Assembly (NCBI GenBank): GCA_019115045.1
Contig: DXEI01000056.1
Span: forward strand, 1 to 47,380
Direction: 5' to 3'
DNA length: 47,380 nucleotides
From: Candidatus Gemmiger excrementipullorum
Lineage (GTDB): Bacteria > Bacillota > Clostridia > Oscillospirales > Ruminococcaceae
In this document: piece by piece, positions 40,107 through 47,380 of the stretch
How the letters are laid out: each line of letters starts with the position of its first letter
Position numbering within the stretch: the first letter of the stretch is position 1
Made by a program: the position numbers and the translations under genes
Notes under the pieces: generated by a model
Told to the model about the DNA's origin: nothing
Database searches by the model: none
Seen by the model: the letters and a program-made list of their open reading frames with translations, nothing else

Positions 40107-42149
40107 CTAATTCATTGCCCCGGCGGTGGCAAACAGGCGTTCGACCTCGTCGGAGAGCGCTTTGTGCGCCGGGTCGGCCAGGTTGGGGTCCTGCGCCAGC
40201 AGGGCTTTGGCTTCGTCCTGTGCGACGCGCAGCGTGCGGGTGTCCTGCACAAGGTCGGCCACCCGCAGCGTGGGCAGGCCGTGCTGCGCCTGGCCGAAGA
40301 AATCGCCGGGGCCGCGCGTTTCGAGGTCGTATTTGGCCACGGCGAAGCCGTCGGCCGTGCGGCACAAAAAGCGCAGGCGCTCGCGCACCGAGTCGCTGCC
40401 GTTGTCCGAGATCAGAATGCAGCAGGAATCCGCCGCGCCGCGCCCCACGCGGCCGCGCAGCTGGTGCAGCGCCGAAAGGCCGAAGCGCTCGGCGTTCTCG
40501 ATGACCATGACGGTGGCGTTGGGCACGTCGACGCCGACCTCGATGACGGTGGTGGAGACCAGCACGTCCAGCTCCCCCGCCTTGAACTGCTGCATGACGG
40601 CGTCTTTTTCTTTGGGTTTCATCTTGCCGTGCAGCAGGCCGATGCGCCGGTGCGGCAGCAGCGGGCAGACGGTCTCGGCATAATATTGCTTGACGGCCTG
40701 CATGCCGGCGTCGAGCTCGTTTTCCTCAATGGCCGGGCAGACGATGTAGACCTGGTGCCCGGCGGCGATCTGTTTGTCGAGGAAGCCGTACATATCGCGC
40801 CGTTTTTTGCCGGTGATGAACCAGGTCTTGACCGGTTTGCGGCCGGGCGGCAACTCGTCCAGCACCGAGATGTCAAGGTCGCCGTACAGCAGCAGCCCCA
40901 GCGTGCGCGGGATGGGCGTAGCGCTCATGACCAGCAGGTGCGGGCTTTGCGCCTTGCCGGCCAGCAGCCCGCGCTGGCGCACGCCGAACCGGTGCTGTTC
41001 GTCGACGATGGCCAGGCCGAGGTTTTTGAAGACGACGCTGTCGGTGAGCACGGCGTGGGTGCCGACGACCAGCCCGGCGCGGCCGTCGGCAATGGCGCCG
41101 AGGGCGATGCGCTTTTCGCTGGCTTTCATGCCGCCGACGAGCAGCGTGACGTTGATACCGAACGGTTCCAGCCGGTCGGCCAGCGTGGCCGCATGCTGGC
41201 GGGCCAAGATCTCGGTGGGGGCCAGCATCGCGCTCTGCCAGCCGTTTTGCGCGGCAAACCAGATGGCGGCGGCCGCCACCAGCGTTTTGCCGCTGCCGAC
41301 ATCGCCCTGCAGCAGGCGGTTCATCGGCGCGGCGGCGCACAGGTCACAGGTGATCTCCTCGGTGGCGCGGCGCTGCGCCCCGGTGGGCGCGTAGGGCAGG
41401 CTGCGCCAGAACGGCCCCAGGTCCAGCGGGCGCATCGGCGCGCTGGTGGCGCGGCGGCCATGGCTGCGCAGCAAAAAGATACCGATCTGCAGCAGGTACA
41501 GTTCCTCAAAGATCAGGCGGCGGCGGGCGGCGGCCAGGTCGGCGGCGTCGCGCGGGGCGTGCATGGCGCGCACGGCCTGCGCCTTGCCCGGCATGCGGTA
41601 GCGCGTCAGCAGCGCGGGGGGCAGCGGGTCGGGCAGTTCGTCCACATAGGCCAGCGCCGCCTGCGCGCAGTTGGCGTGGCGGGCGGCAGGCAGGCCCTCG
41701 GTGCCCGGGTAGACCGGCACAAAGGGGCTGGCGGCCACCTGGGCCTCGGTGCGCACCAGCGGGTGCAGCAGTTCGCGGTGGGTCAGCGCGCCGCCGATGC
41801 GCCCCTCAAAAAAGTAGCTTTGGCCGACGACGAGCTTTTCGGCCGCGTAGGCCGCATTGAACCACGACAGCGCCAACACGCCGGAATCGTCGGCCGCCAG
41901 CACGCGGTGCAGCAGCCGCCCGCCCTTGATGCGACGGGGCGGTTCTTTTTGCAGCACCGTCGCCTTCACGCAGCAGTCGGTGTCATAGGGGGCTTCGGCA
42001 ATGGCGTAGGGCTGCGTATAGTCGATGTATTTGCGCGGGTAGCACAGCAACAGGTCCCGCACCGTGACGATGCCGAGTTTTGCAAACTTTTTGGCAAACG
42101 CCGGGCCGACGCCCTTGAGGTATTGGACCGAACTGTCGAGGGTGGGCAT
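40107..42149 (-). CDS. recG: ATP-dependent DNA helicase RecG
   Basis: RecG remodels stalled forks and branched DNA. The 680-aa product has the N-terminal wedge/OB domain (about 1-170), helicase motifs GDVGSGKT (motif I), AMLAPTEILARQHA (Ia), IVDEQHRFGVRQR (II), MSATPIPRTL (III) and the C-terminal RGRVGRGAADSCC (VI). Length is normal. The ATG follows GGAGGT. It lies downstream of fakA, as in many Firmicutes, with a strong terminator between, so some expression may come from readthrough or a local promoter. Confidence 0.97.
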   Translation of the reverse strand: MPTLDSSVQYLKGVGPAFAKKFAKLGIVTVRDLLLCYPRKYIDYTQPYAIAEAPYDTDCCVKATVLQKEPPRRIKGGRLLHRVLAADDSGVLALSWFNAAYAAEKLVVGQSYFFEGRIGGALTHRELLHPLVRTEAQVAASPFVPVYPGTEGLPAARHANCAQAALAYVDELPDPLPPALLTRYRMPGKAQAVRAMHAPRDAADLAAARRRLIFEELYLLQIGIFLLRSHGRRATSAPMRPLDLGPFWRSLPYAPTGAQRRATEEITCDLCAAAPMNRLLQGDVGSGKTLVAAAAIWFAAQNGWQSAMLAPTEILARQHAATLADRLEPFGINVTLLVGGMKASEKRIALGAIADGRAGLVVGTHAVLTDSVVFKNLGLAIVDEQHRFGVRQRGLLAGKAQSPHLLVMSATPIPRTLGLLLYGDLDISVLDELPPGRKPVKTWFITGKKRRDMYGFLDKQIAAGHQVYIVCPAIEENELDAGMQAVKQYYAETVCPLLPHRRIGLLHGKMKPKEKDAVMQQFKAGELDVLVSTTVIEVGVDVPNATVMVIENAERFGLSALHQLRGRVGRGAADSCCILISDNGSDSVRERLRFLCRTADGFAVAKYDLETRGPGDFFGQAQHGLPTLRVADLVQDTRTLRVAQDEAKALLAQDPNLADPAHKALSDEVERLFATAGAMN

Positions 42150-42221
42150 TGCGGGACCTCCTTTCTGCGCTTTTTTGTACGGGGCGGCAGCGCCCCTGCG
42201 ACGGCCTGCGCCCCGGGATGC

Positions 42222-42275
42222 AAAAAGGACGAACCGGCTGCAAGCCGCGGGCGGCCGTGGAGCCTGATTCGTCCT
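42222..42275 (-). terminator. Terminator between fakA and recG
   Basis: On the minus strand AGGACGAA pairs with TTCGTCCT around a structured GC-rich middle, followed by TTTTTG. It is 28 bases past the fakA stop codon. Confidence 0.75.
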
Positions 42276-42302
42276 GTTGGGTGTTTTTGGGGTCTGCCGG
42301 GT

Positions 42303-43988
42303 TTACTCGACCGAGATCATGTAGTAGTACACCGGCTGGCCGCCGCTGATGTGGCTGACCTCGATGTTGCCGCCGCACTTGGCGCGGACCATCTCGGTGG
42401 TATGCTCGGCTTCCTCCTCGCTGACGTCGCAGCCGGAGATGACCGTGATGAACTGGGTGTCTTTTTTGCGCATCGAGCGCGCCAGGCGGTAGGTGGCCTT
42501 GACGATGTCGGTGCCGGTGGCGACGATCTTGCCGTTTTCCAGCGCCATGATCTCGCCCTTCTTGATGGGCTTGCCGTCAAACTCGCTGTCGCGCGCGGCG
42601 TAGGTCACCAGGCCGGTGCTGACGCGGTCGGCGGCCTGCATCATGGTGACGGCGTTGTCGTCGGGCTTGGCGTCGGGGTCAAAGCTCAGCATCGCGGTCA
42701 TGCCCTGGGGCACGGTGCGGGTGGGCAGCACGATGACCTTGCGGTCGGCCAGCTTCTGTGCCTGCTCGGCCGCCATGATGATGTTCTTGTTGTTGGGCAG
42801 CACCAGCACGGTCTTGGCCGGCACGCTCTGGATCGCAGCCAGGATGTCCTCGGTCGAGGGGTTCATCGTCTGGCCGCCGCTGACGACGGCGTCGACGCCG
42901 AGGTCGGCAAAAACGCTCTTGAGGCCCTCGCCGGCCGCGACGGCCACAAAGCCGTACGCGCGCTCGGGGTCGACGGCGGCGTAGGTGAACTCGCTCTCCT
43001 TCTTCTCCTCAGCGCGGGCCTGCTTTTCCAGCCCTTTGCCCTGGGCCTGGCGGGCCAGGAACTGCTCGTGCATGTTCTCGATCTTGAAGTCGGTCAGGTA
43101 GCCGTACTTGATGGCCTCCGACAGCATCATGCCGGGGTCGGAGGTGTGCACGTGGCAGTTGGCGACGTCGTCGTCCTCGATCACGACGACGGAATCGCCG
43201 TTGGACTCAAGGAACGCGCGCAGGCGGGTGACGCTGGCGCCCTCGTTTTTATGCAGCAAAAACTGCGTGCAGTAGCCGTTTTTGATGTCCTCGACCTTCA
43301 TCAGGTCGTCGGCGAAGACGCCCTTGCCCGCCGCGTCGCTGGACACTTTGGGTTTGGCGGCGACCTCGGCGCTCGCGACGATCTCGCCGCCGTCGAACAC
43401 CTGTTTCATGCCCTCAAACACGACCATGATGCCCTGGCCGCCGGCGTCCACGACGCCCGCTTTTTTGAGCACAGGCAGCAGGTTGGGGGTATCCTCCAGC
43501 GCGGCCTGGCCGGCTTCCATCATGGCGGCCCACAGCGCGGCGGGTTCCAGGTCGGTGCAGGCGGCGGCTTTCTCGGCCGCCAGGCGGGTGACCGTGAGGA
43601 TGGTGCCCTCGGTGGGTTTCATGACGGCCTTGTAGGCGGCGTCGACGCCCATCTGCAGCGCGTTGGCCAGATCGGCCGCGCTGGCTTCGGTCTTGTCTTT
43701 GAGCGCCTTGGAGAAGCCGCGGAACAGCAGGCTGGTGATCACGCCGGAGTTGCCGCGCGCGCCGCGCAGCATCGCCGAGGCCGCCGTCTTGCTGGCTTCG
43801 GCCACCGTGCAGGTGTCGGGCAGGGCTTCCAGCTCGCGGATGGCCGCGCCGACGGTCATGCTCATGTTGGTGCCGGTATCGCCGTCCGGCACGGGGAAAA
43901 CGTTCAGCTCATCCACGCGGGTGCGCTGGTTGGCAATGTTGTTGGCGCCGGAAAGGATGGCGTCACGCAGGATCTGGCCAGTAATCAT
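42303..43988 (-). CDS. fakA: Fatty acid kinase catalytic subunit FakA (DAK2-domain protein YloV)
   Basis: FakA phosphorylates fatty acids bound to a FakB (DegV-family) carrier, feeding exogenous or recycled fatty acids into phospholipid synthesis. The 561-aa product has the N-terminal DAK2/DhaL domain (about 1-200) with VFPVPDGDTGTNMSMT and MLRGARGNSGVI, the nucleotide and magnesium sites. The middle domain has NGYCTQFLLHKNEG and DDVANCHVHTSDPG, and the C-terminal EDD-like domain starts near residue 340 (SGGQTMNPSTEDILAA). All match YloV. No FakB is in the window. It follows asp23 by 20 bases in the common asp23-fakA-recG order. Confidence 0.94.
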   Translation of the reverse strand: MITGQILRDAILSGANNIANQRTRVDELNVFPVPDGDTGTNMSMTVGAAIRELEALPDTCTVAEASKTAASAMLRGARGNSGVITSLLFRGFSKALKDKTEASAADLANALQMGVDAAYKAVMKPTEGTILTVTRLAAEKAAACTDLEPAALWAAMMEAGQAALEDTPNLLPVLKKAGVVDAGGQGIMVVFEGMKQVFDGGEIVASAEVAAKPKVSSDAAGKGVFADDLMKVEDIKNGYCTQFLLHKNEGASVTRLRAFLESNGDSVVVIEDDDVANCHVHTSDPGMMLSEAIKYGYLTDFKIENMHEQFLARQAQGKGLEKQARAEEKKESEFTYAAVDPERAYGFVAVAAGEGLKSVFADLGVDAVVSGGQTMNPSTEDILAAIQSVPAKTVLVLPNNKNIIMAAEQAQKLADRKVIVLPTRTVPQGMTAMLSFDPDAKPDDNAVTMMQAADRVSTGLVTYAARDSEFDGKPIKKGEIMALENGKIVATGTDIVKATYRLARSMRKKDTQFITVISGCDVSEEEAEHTTEMVRAKCGGNIEVSHISGGQPVYYYMISVE

Positions 43989-44008
43989 CGTCTGTTACAC
44001 CTCATGTC

Positions 44009-44362
44009 TTAGTCTGCCAAAATATCGTCCACATACACGTCGATGCGTGCGACGCGCAGGCCGGTCGCATGTTCGACTTCGTCCTTGACGCGGTGGGTGA
44101 TGCTTTGCGAGATGGATGCGATATTGAGCCCATACCCCACTTTGATATGCAGCGCAATGACCAGACGGCCGCCTTCCTGGGTGACGGTAACGCCCTTGGG
44201 CGGCAGGCTGCCGGTGCGCAGCGCGTTGGATACGATGTTCTCCGTCGGGTTCTGGCCCATGGCGGCGATCCCGTAGCACTGCTTGGCGGCCTGTTCCACC
44301 AGACCGGAAAAATAGTCGTTGGTCAAAGAGATATGTCCGTAAGGATTGACCTTGGTGATCAT
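44009..44362 (-). CDS. Asp23/Gls24 family protein
   Basis: Small envelope-stress or membrane-linked proteins of unclear biochemistry; the YloU type stands before fakA. The 117-aa product begins NPYGHISLTNDYFSGLVEQA, then GYGLNIASISQSITHRVKDEVE and the family end RIDVYVDDI. AAAGGAGG precedes the ATG. A TATAAT box lies at 44397-44402 on the minus strand, with a weak TTCAAA -35, so the asp23-fakA transcript should start near 44390. Confidence 0.93.
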   Translation of the reverse strand: MITKVNPYGHISLTNDYFSGLVEQAAKQCYGIAAMGQNPTENIVSNALRTGSLPPKGVTVTQEGGRLVIALHIKVGYGLNIASISQSITHRVKDEVEHATGLRVARIDVYVDDILAD

Positions 44363-44396
44363 CTGCGATCCTCCTTTGCTGGGCTTACTTAAGGCT

Positions 44397-44402
44397 ATTA
44401 TA
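44397..44402 (-). promoter_or_regulatory. -10 box of the asp23-fakA operon
   Basis: Minus strand TATAAT after GGTG, with TTCAAA 16 bases upstream as a possible -35. It lies in the 175-base divergent region (44363-44537) shared with the CBS gene, which is AT-rich and holds no other gene. Confidence 0.55.
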
Positions 44403-44537
44403 CACCTTTTGCATGCGTTTGAACAGTCTCTTTTGCTAAAAAATCTTGTGCTGTTTTTTTACATTCCATTCACAAACTTTGGAGCGGAAATGTATATACT
44501 GTTTATAACAACATCACCAAAAGGAGCCGTTGTTTCT

Positions 44538-45005
44538 ATGAACTTATTGTTCTTTTTGACGCCTAAGCAAGATGTTTTATATATCTGTGAGGATTTTACC
44601 CTGCGCCAGACGCTGGAAAAATGGTCCAACCAGCACTACGCCACCATCCCCGTGCTGAAACGCAACGGCGAGTATGTGGGCACCATCACCGAGGGGGACA
44701 TTTTGTGGGGCATGAAAACGCTGCACGGCCTGGACCTGGAAGCCAGCGAGGACGTGCCCATTGCCAGTTTCCCGCGGCGGCGCGACTACAAGGCCGTGAC
44801 GGTGACCACCGACATGCGCACGCTGGTGGCGGCGGCGGTGGACCAGAACTTTGTGCCGGTGGTGGACGACCGCAACGTCTTCATTGGCATCGTGCCGCGT
44901 ACCGCCATCATCAAATACATGCTGCGGCGCATGGACGCCAGCAGCGAGACGACGCAGATCTCCACCCGCGCGATCCGCAGCCGTTTGGCGCAAAACGACG
45001 CCTGA
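44538..45005 (+). CDS. CBS-pair protein (resembles the DarB/CbpB layout)
   Basis: The 155-aa product is made almost only of two CBS motifs (about 5-60 and 83-133), with HYATIPVLKRNGEYVGTITEGDI and NFVPVVDDRNVFIGIVPRTAII. Stand-alone CBS pairs bind adenine nucleotides; the B. subtilis homologue of similar length and layout, DarB/CbpB, binds c-di-AMP. Assignment to that family is likely but not proved by residues seen here. The frame opens much earlier, but AAGGAG stands 11 bases before the ATG at 44538 and the domain begins there. A TATACT-like box near 44496-44501 may be the promoter. Confidence 0.8.
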   Translation: MNLLFFLTPKQDVLYICEDFTLRQTLEKWSNQHYATIPVLKRNGEYVGTITEGDILWGMKTLHGLDLEASEDVPIASFPRRRDYKAVTVTTDMRTLVAAAVDQNFVPVVDDRNVFIGIVPRTAIIKYMLRRMDASSETTQISTRAIRSRLAQNDA

Positions 45006-45032
45006 GCTGCACGGCCGCGCCGGCAGCAAGAG

Positions 45033-45071
45033 CGCCCCTGCCCTGGCTTTTTGCCGGGGCAGGGGCGTTTT
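45033..45071 (+). terminator. Terminator of the CBS-pair gene
   Basis: An 11-bp stem (45033-45043 with 45057-45067) around a loop with CTTTTT, followed by TTTTG. It is 28 bases past the stop codon. Confidence 0.8.
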
Positions 45072-45091
45072 GTGCGCTTTGGGGCACACGC

Positions 45092-45130
45092 AAAAACCGC
45101 CCGCCGCGGGGCGAACCCTGCGGCGGGCGG
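45092..45130 (-). terminator. Terminator of rplJ-rplL
   Basis: On the minus strand an 11-bp stem (45120-45130 with 45097-45107) is followed by TTTTTG, 25 bases past the rplL stop codon. Confidence 0.88.
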
Positions 45131-45154
45131 CAGTTTGTGGAACGTAAGGGAAAC

Positions 45155-45532
45155 TTACTTCAGCTCGACCTTGGCGCCCAGCTCTTCCAGCTTCTTCTGG
45201 ATGTCCTCGGCGTCGGCCTTGGAAGCCTGCTCCTTCAGCTTGGCGTTCGGGGTCTCGACCAGCTTCTTGGCCTCCATCAGGGAAACGCCAGTCAGCTCCT
45301 TGACGGTCTTGATGACCTGCATCTTGGAAGCGCCGACATCGGCCAGGATGACGTCGAACTCGGTCTTCTCTTCCTCAGCGGGGGCGGCGGCAGCGCCGGC
45401 GGCAGCGGGAGCGGCGGCGGCCACAGCGGAAACGCCGAACTCCTCGCAGATGGTGTCAACGAGCTCTTTGAGCTCCAGAACAGTCATAGTCTTGACAGAC
45501 TCGACAATGGCAGTGATCTTCTCAGAAGCCAT
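45155..45532 (-). CDS. rplL: 50S ribosomal protein L7/L12
   Basis: L7/L12 forms the ribosome stalk that recruits translation GTPases. The 125-aa product has the N-terminal dimerisation domain ([19 protein letters not shown]), an Ala-rich hinge (about 38-53) and the C-terminal factor-binding domain ([20 protein letters not shown], then [10 protein letters not shown]). The ATG at 45532 follows GGAGGT; the frame opens slightly earlier. It lies 94 bases after rplJ. Confidence 0.98.
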   Translation of the reverse strand: MASEKITAIVESVKTMTVLELKELVDTICEEFGVSAVAAAAPAAAGAAAAPAEEEKTEFDVILADVGASKMQVIKTVKELTGVSLMEAKKLVETPNAKLKEQASKADAEDIQKKLEELGAKVELK

Positions 45533-45626
45533 GATAGTTACCTCCATTACAGTATGTTTTTAGGTTTAGGCGGCGCATTGTGGTTGCGGGCGCTGCGCCG
45601 GGGCGCTCAGGCAGCCAAAGCTGCGA

Positions 45627-46139
45627 TCAGGCAGCGGCCTCGTCCTGCTTGTCGACGACAGCCTGCAGGGCCACAGCCAGACCACCGACGATCCCGTTGA
45701 GGGAGCCGGCCAGCATAGAAAGCAGGCCTTCGCGGTTGGGCATGGTGGACAGGCTCTTGACGCCGGCGGCGTCGAGGACCTGGCCGTCGCAGAAGCCGCC
45801 CTTGACGGTGAAGCGCTTGGATTTGTCGGCGTCGGCGAACTTGCACAGGATGCGCGCCGCGGCAGCCGGGTCCTCAGCGGACAGGGCAATGGCGGTGTCA
45901 CCCTTGAAGCAGTCGGCCAAACCCTCGTACTGGGTGCCTTTGACGGCCAGGCGCAGCATGGTGTTCTTGACGACCATGTAGTGCACGCCGGCCTCACGCA
46001 GCTCCTTACGCAGCTTGGTGTCGTCGGCCACGCTGATGCCGTTGTACGCGACGACGACGCCAGCCAGAGAAGAAGCGATCTCCTCGTTCAGGGCCTTGAC
46101 AAGGGCCTTCTTGGATTCCAGAATCTTTGCACTGGGCAT
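45627..46139 (-). CDS. rplJ: 50S ribosomal protein L10
   Basis: L10 is the stalk base that holds L7/L12 dimers. The 170-aa product has AKILESKKALVKALNEEI, GVVVAYNGISVADDTKLRK and LREAGVHYMVVKNTMLRLA, and the C-terminal helix that binds L7/L12 (about 135-170). The start at 46139 follows GAGGTGA; the frame opens upstream into the leader. Expression should be controlled by the L10 leader and its attenuator at 46193-46235. Confidence 0.98.
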   Translation of the reverse strand: MPSAKILESKKALVKALNEEIASSLAGVVVAYNGISVADDTKLRKELREAGVHYMVVKNTMLRLAVKGTQYEGLADCFKGDTAIALSAEDPAAAARILCKFADADKSKRFTVKGGFCDGQVLDAAGVKSLSTMPNREGLLSMLAGSLNGIVGGLAVALQAVVDKQDEAAA

Positions 46140-46192
46140 GTTACATTTCACCTCGTTCCACTTACAGTTTGGTAACGGTAAGCGGCTTTTCG

Positions 46193-46319
46193 CGTAGAAA
46201 GAAAAGCCCCTTCCCCGTTGCCGGGAAAAGGGCTTGAAAGCAGAGCAGTCAAACGCACGTTTCTCGGCAGGCCGGGTCACCCCGTTATGCCTTGCGGCAC
46301 CTGCTGTCTTAAAAACAGC
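46193..46319 (-). ncRNA. L10 leader (autoregulatory 5' UTR of rplJ-rplL) with attenuator
   Basis: On the minus strand the leader has AAGACAGCAGGTGCCGC, then CCTGCCGAGAAACG, the paired segments typical of the Firmicutes L10 leader (Rfam RF00557 type) to which L10(L12)4 binds. A terminator hairpin (46204-46235, arms AAGCCCTTTTCCCG and CGGGGAAGGGGCTT) followed by TTCTTTC stands between the binding region and rplJ, so the usual mechanism is attenuation by excess L10 complex. Confidence 0.85.
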
Positions 46320-46325
46320 TTACAA

Positions 46326-46354
46326 AGTATAGCACGCGAACGTGCGTTTGTCAA
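46326..46354 (-). promoter_or_regulatory. Promoter of rplJ-rplL
   Basis: Minus strand TTGACA, 17-base spacer, TATACT with TGC before it. It begins 15 bases past the rplA stop codon, so rplJ-rplL form a unit apart from rplK-rplA. Confidence 0.9.
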
Positions 46355-46368
46355 GTGCTTTTTGGGGC

Positions 46369-47061
<693 letters not shown>

Positions 47062-47079
47062 TGGTCATTCCCCTCCTGT

Positions 47080-47380
47080 TCAACCCTCAACGGTAACGCC
47101 CATGCTGCGGGCGGTACCCTTGATCATGCTGACGGCAGCCTCCAGCGAAGCCGCGTTCAGGTCGGGCATCTTGGTCTTGGCGATCTCTTCGGCCTGGGCC
47201 AGGGTGATGGAGCCGACTTTGTTCTTGTTGGGCACGCCGGAAGCGGTCTCGATGCCGGCAGCCTTCTTGATGAGGACGGGCGCCGGGGGGGTCTTGGTGA
47301 TGAAGCTGAAGGAGCGGTCGGCGTACACGGTGATGACGACGGGGATGATCATCCCCATCTGGTTCTTGGTGCGCTCGTTA
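47080..47380 (-). CDS. rplK: 50S ribosomal protein L11 (5' end outside window)
   Basis: L11 lies at the GTPase-associated centre. The frame is open through the window edge: [24 protein letters not shown] upstream gives the normal L11 middle, so the true start codon lies beyond base 47380. [17 protein letters not shown] and [14 protein letters not shown] at the C terminus confirm it. About 99 of the usual 141 residues are present. Confidence 0.97.
   Translation of the reverse strand, partial: NERTKNQMGMIIPVVITVYADRSFSFITKTPPAPVLIKKAAGIETASGVPNKNKVGSITLAQAEEIAKTKMPDLNAASLEAAVSMIKGTARSMGVTVEG

Noticed and set aside
40164..44012. A plus-strand open frame of about 1280 codons across recG and fakA
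   Set aside because: Antisense shadow over two clear minus-strand genes; composition is the complement of their codon use.

Overview
The window is 47.4 kb of GC-rich, gene-dense bacterial chromosome. Ribosome-binding sites of the AAGGAGG type, extended -10 promoters and Firmicutes-type gene orders point to a GC-rich Clostridia member. A gut Oscillospirales/Ruminococcaceae relative of Faecalibacterium, Subdoligranulum or Gemmiger is my best guess; this is inference from gene content and style, not from a marker-gene search. No tRNA, rRNA, insertion sequence, phage gene or CRISPR array was recognised. Both ends cut genes: acetate kinase (ackA) at the left and ribosomal protein L11 (rplK) at the right.

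Layout. 1-11.9 kb: the 3' end of ackA (+), then on the minus strand the classic translation/RNA cluster rimP-nusA-rnpM-ylxQ-infB-rbfA-nrnA-truB-ribF, followed by rpsO and pnp with their own promoters. The rimP-nusA operon has a leader terminator that looks like an attenuator. 11.8-14.8 kb (+): a PadR repressor under a consensus promoter with a palindromic operator, and two tandem DUF2812-type membrane proteins. 14.8-20 kb: M29 aminopeptidase (-), murC (-), an unknown 73-aa protein (+), glyS (+) and an apparently orphan MazF toxin (-). 20-24 kb (-): unknown protein, cca, nitroreductase, acpS and a membrane acyltransferase in one probable operon. 24-25 kb (+): a MerR regulator with a large C-terminal domain and two predicted membrane helices, driven by a promoter with a 19-bp spacer.

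25-36 kb (-): a peptide uptake and use region. A glycosyltransferase, a HAD phosphatase and an M3 oligopeptidase precede oppA (perfect-consensus promoter, structured leader), then oppB-oppC-oppD-oppF and a 69-aa membrane protein. The permease OppC is the most striking gene of the window: about 280 residues forming seven RCC1-like repeats, predicted to fold as a seven-bladed beta-propeller, sit in the extracytoplasmic loop between the first membrane helix and the normal permease core.

36-47 kb: two very small genes of 45 and 37 aa with good expression signals, a short PF06541-like membrane protein, dacA-pncB, asp23-fakA-recG, a CBS-pair protein (+), and the ribosomal block rplK-rplA / rplJ-rplL with a recognisable L10 leader and attenuator.

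The genes combine core housekeeping (translation, RNA turnover, wall synthesis, lipid and NAD metabolism) with a peptide-import system whose permease carries the unusual propeller. That fusion is the best candidate for an undescribed biological system here. The small genes, the membrane-tethered MerR, the PadR-DUF2812 unit and an inverted-repeat element upstream of rpsO are secondary leads.
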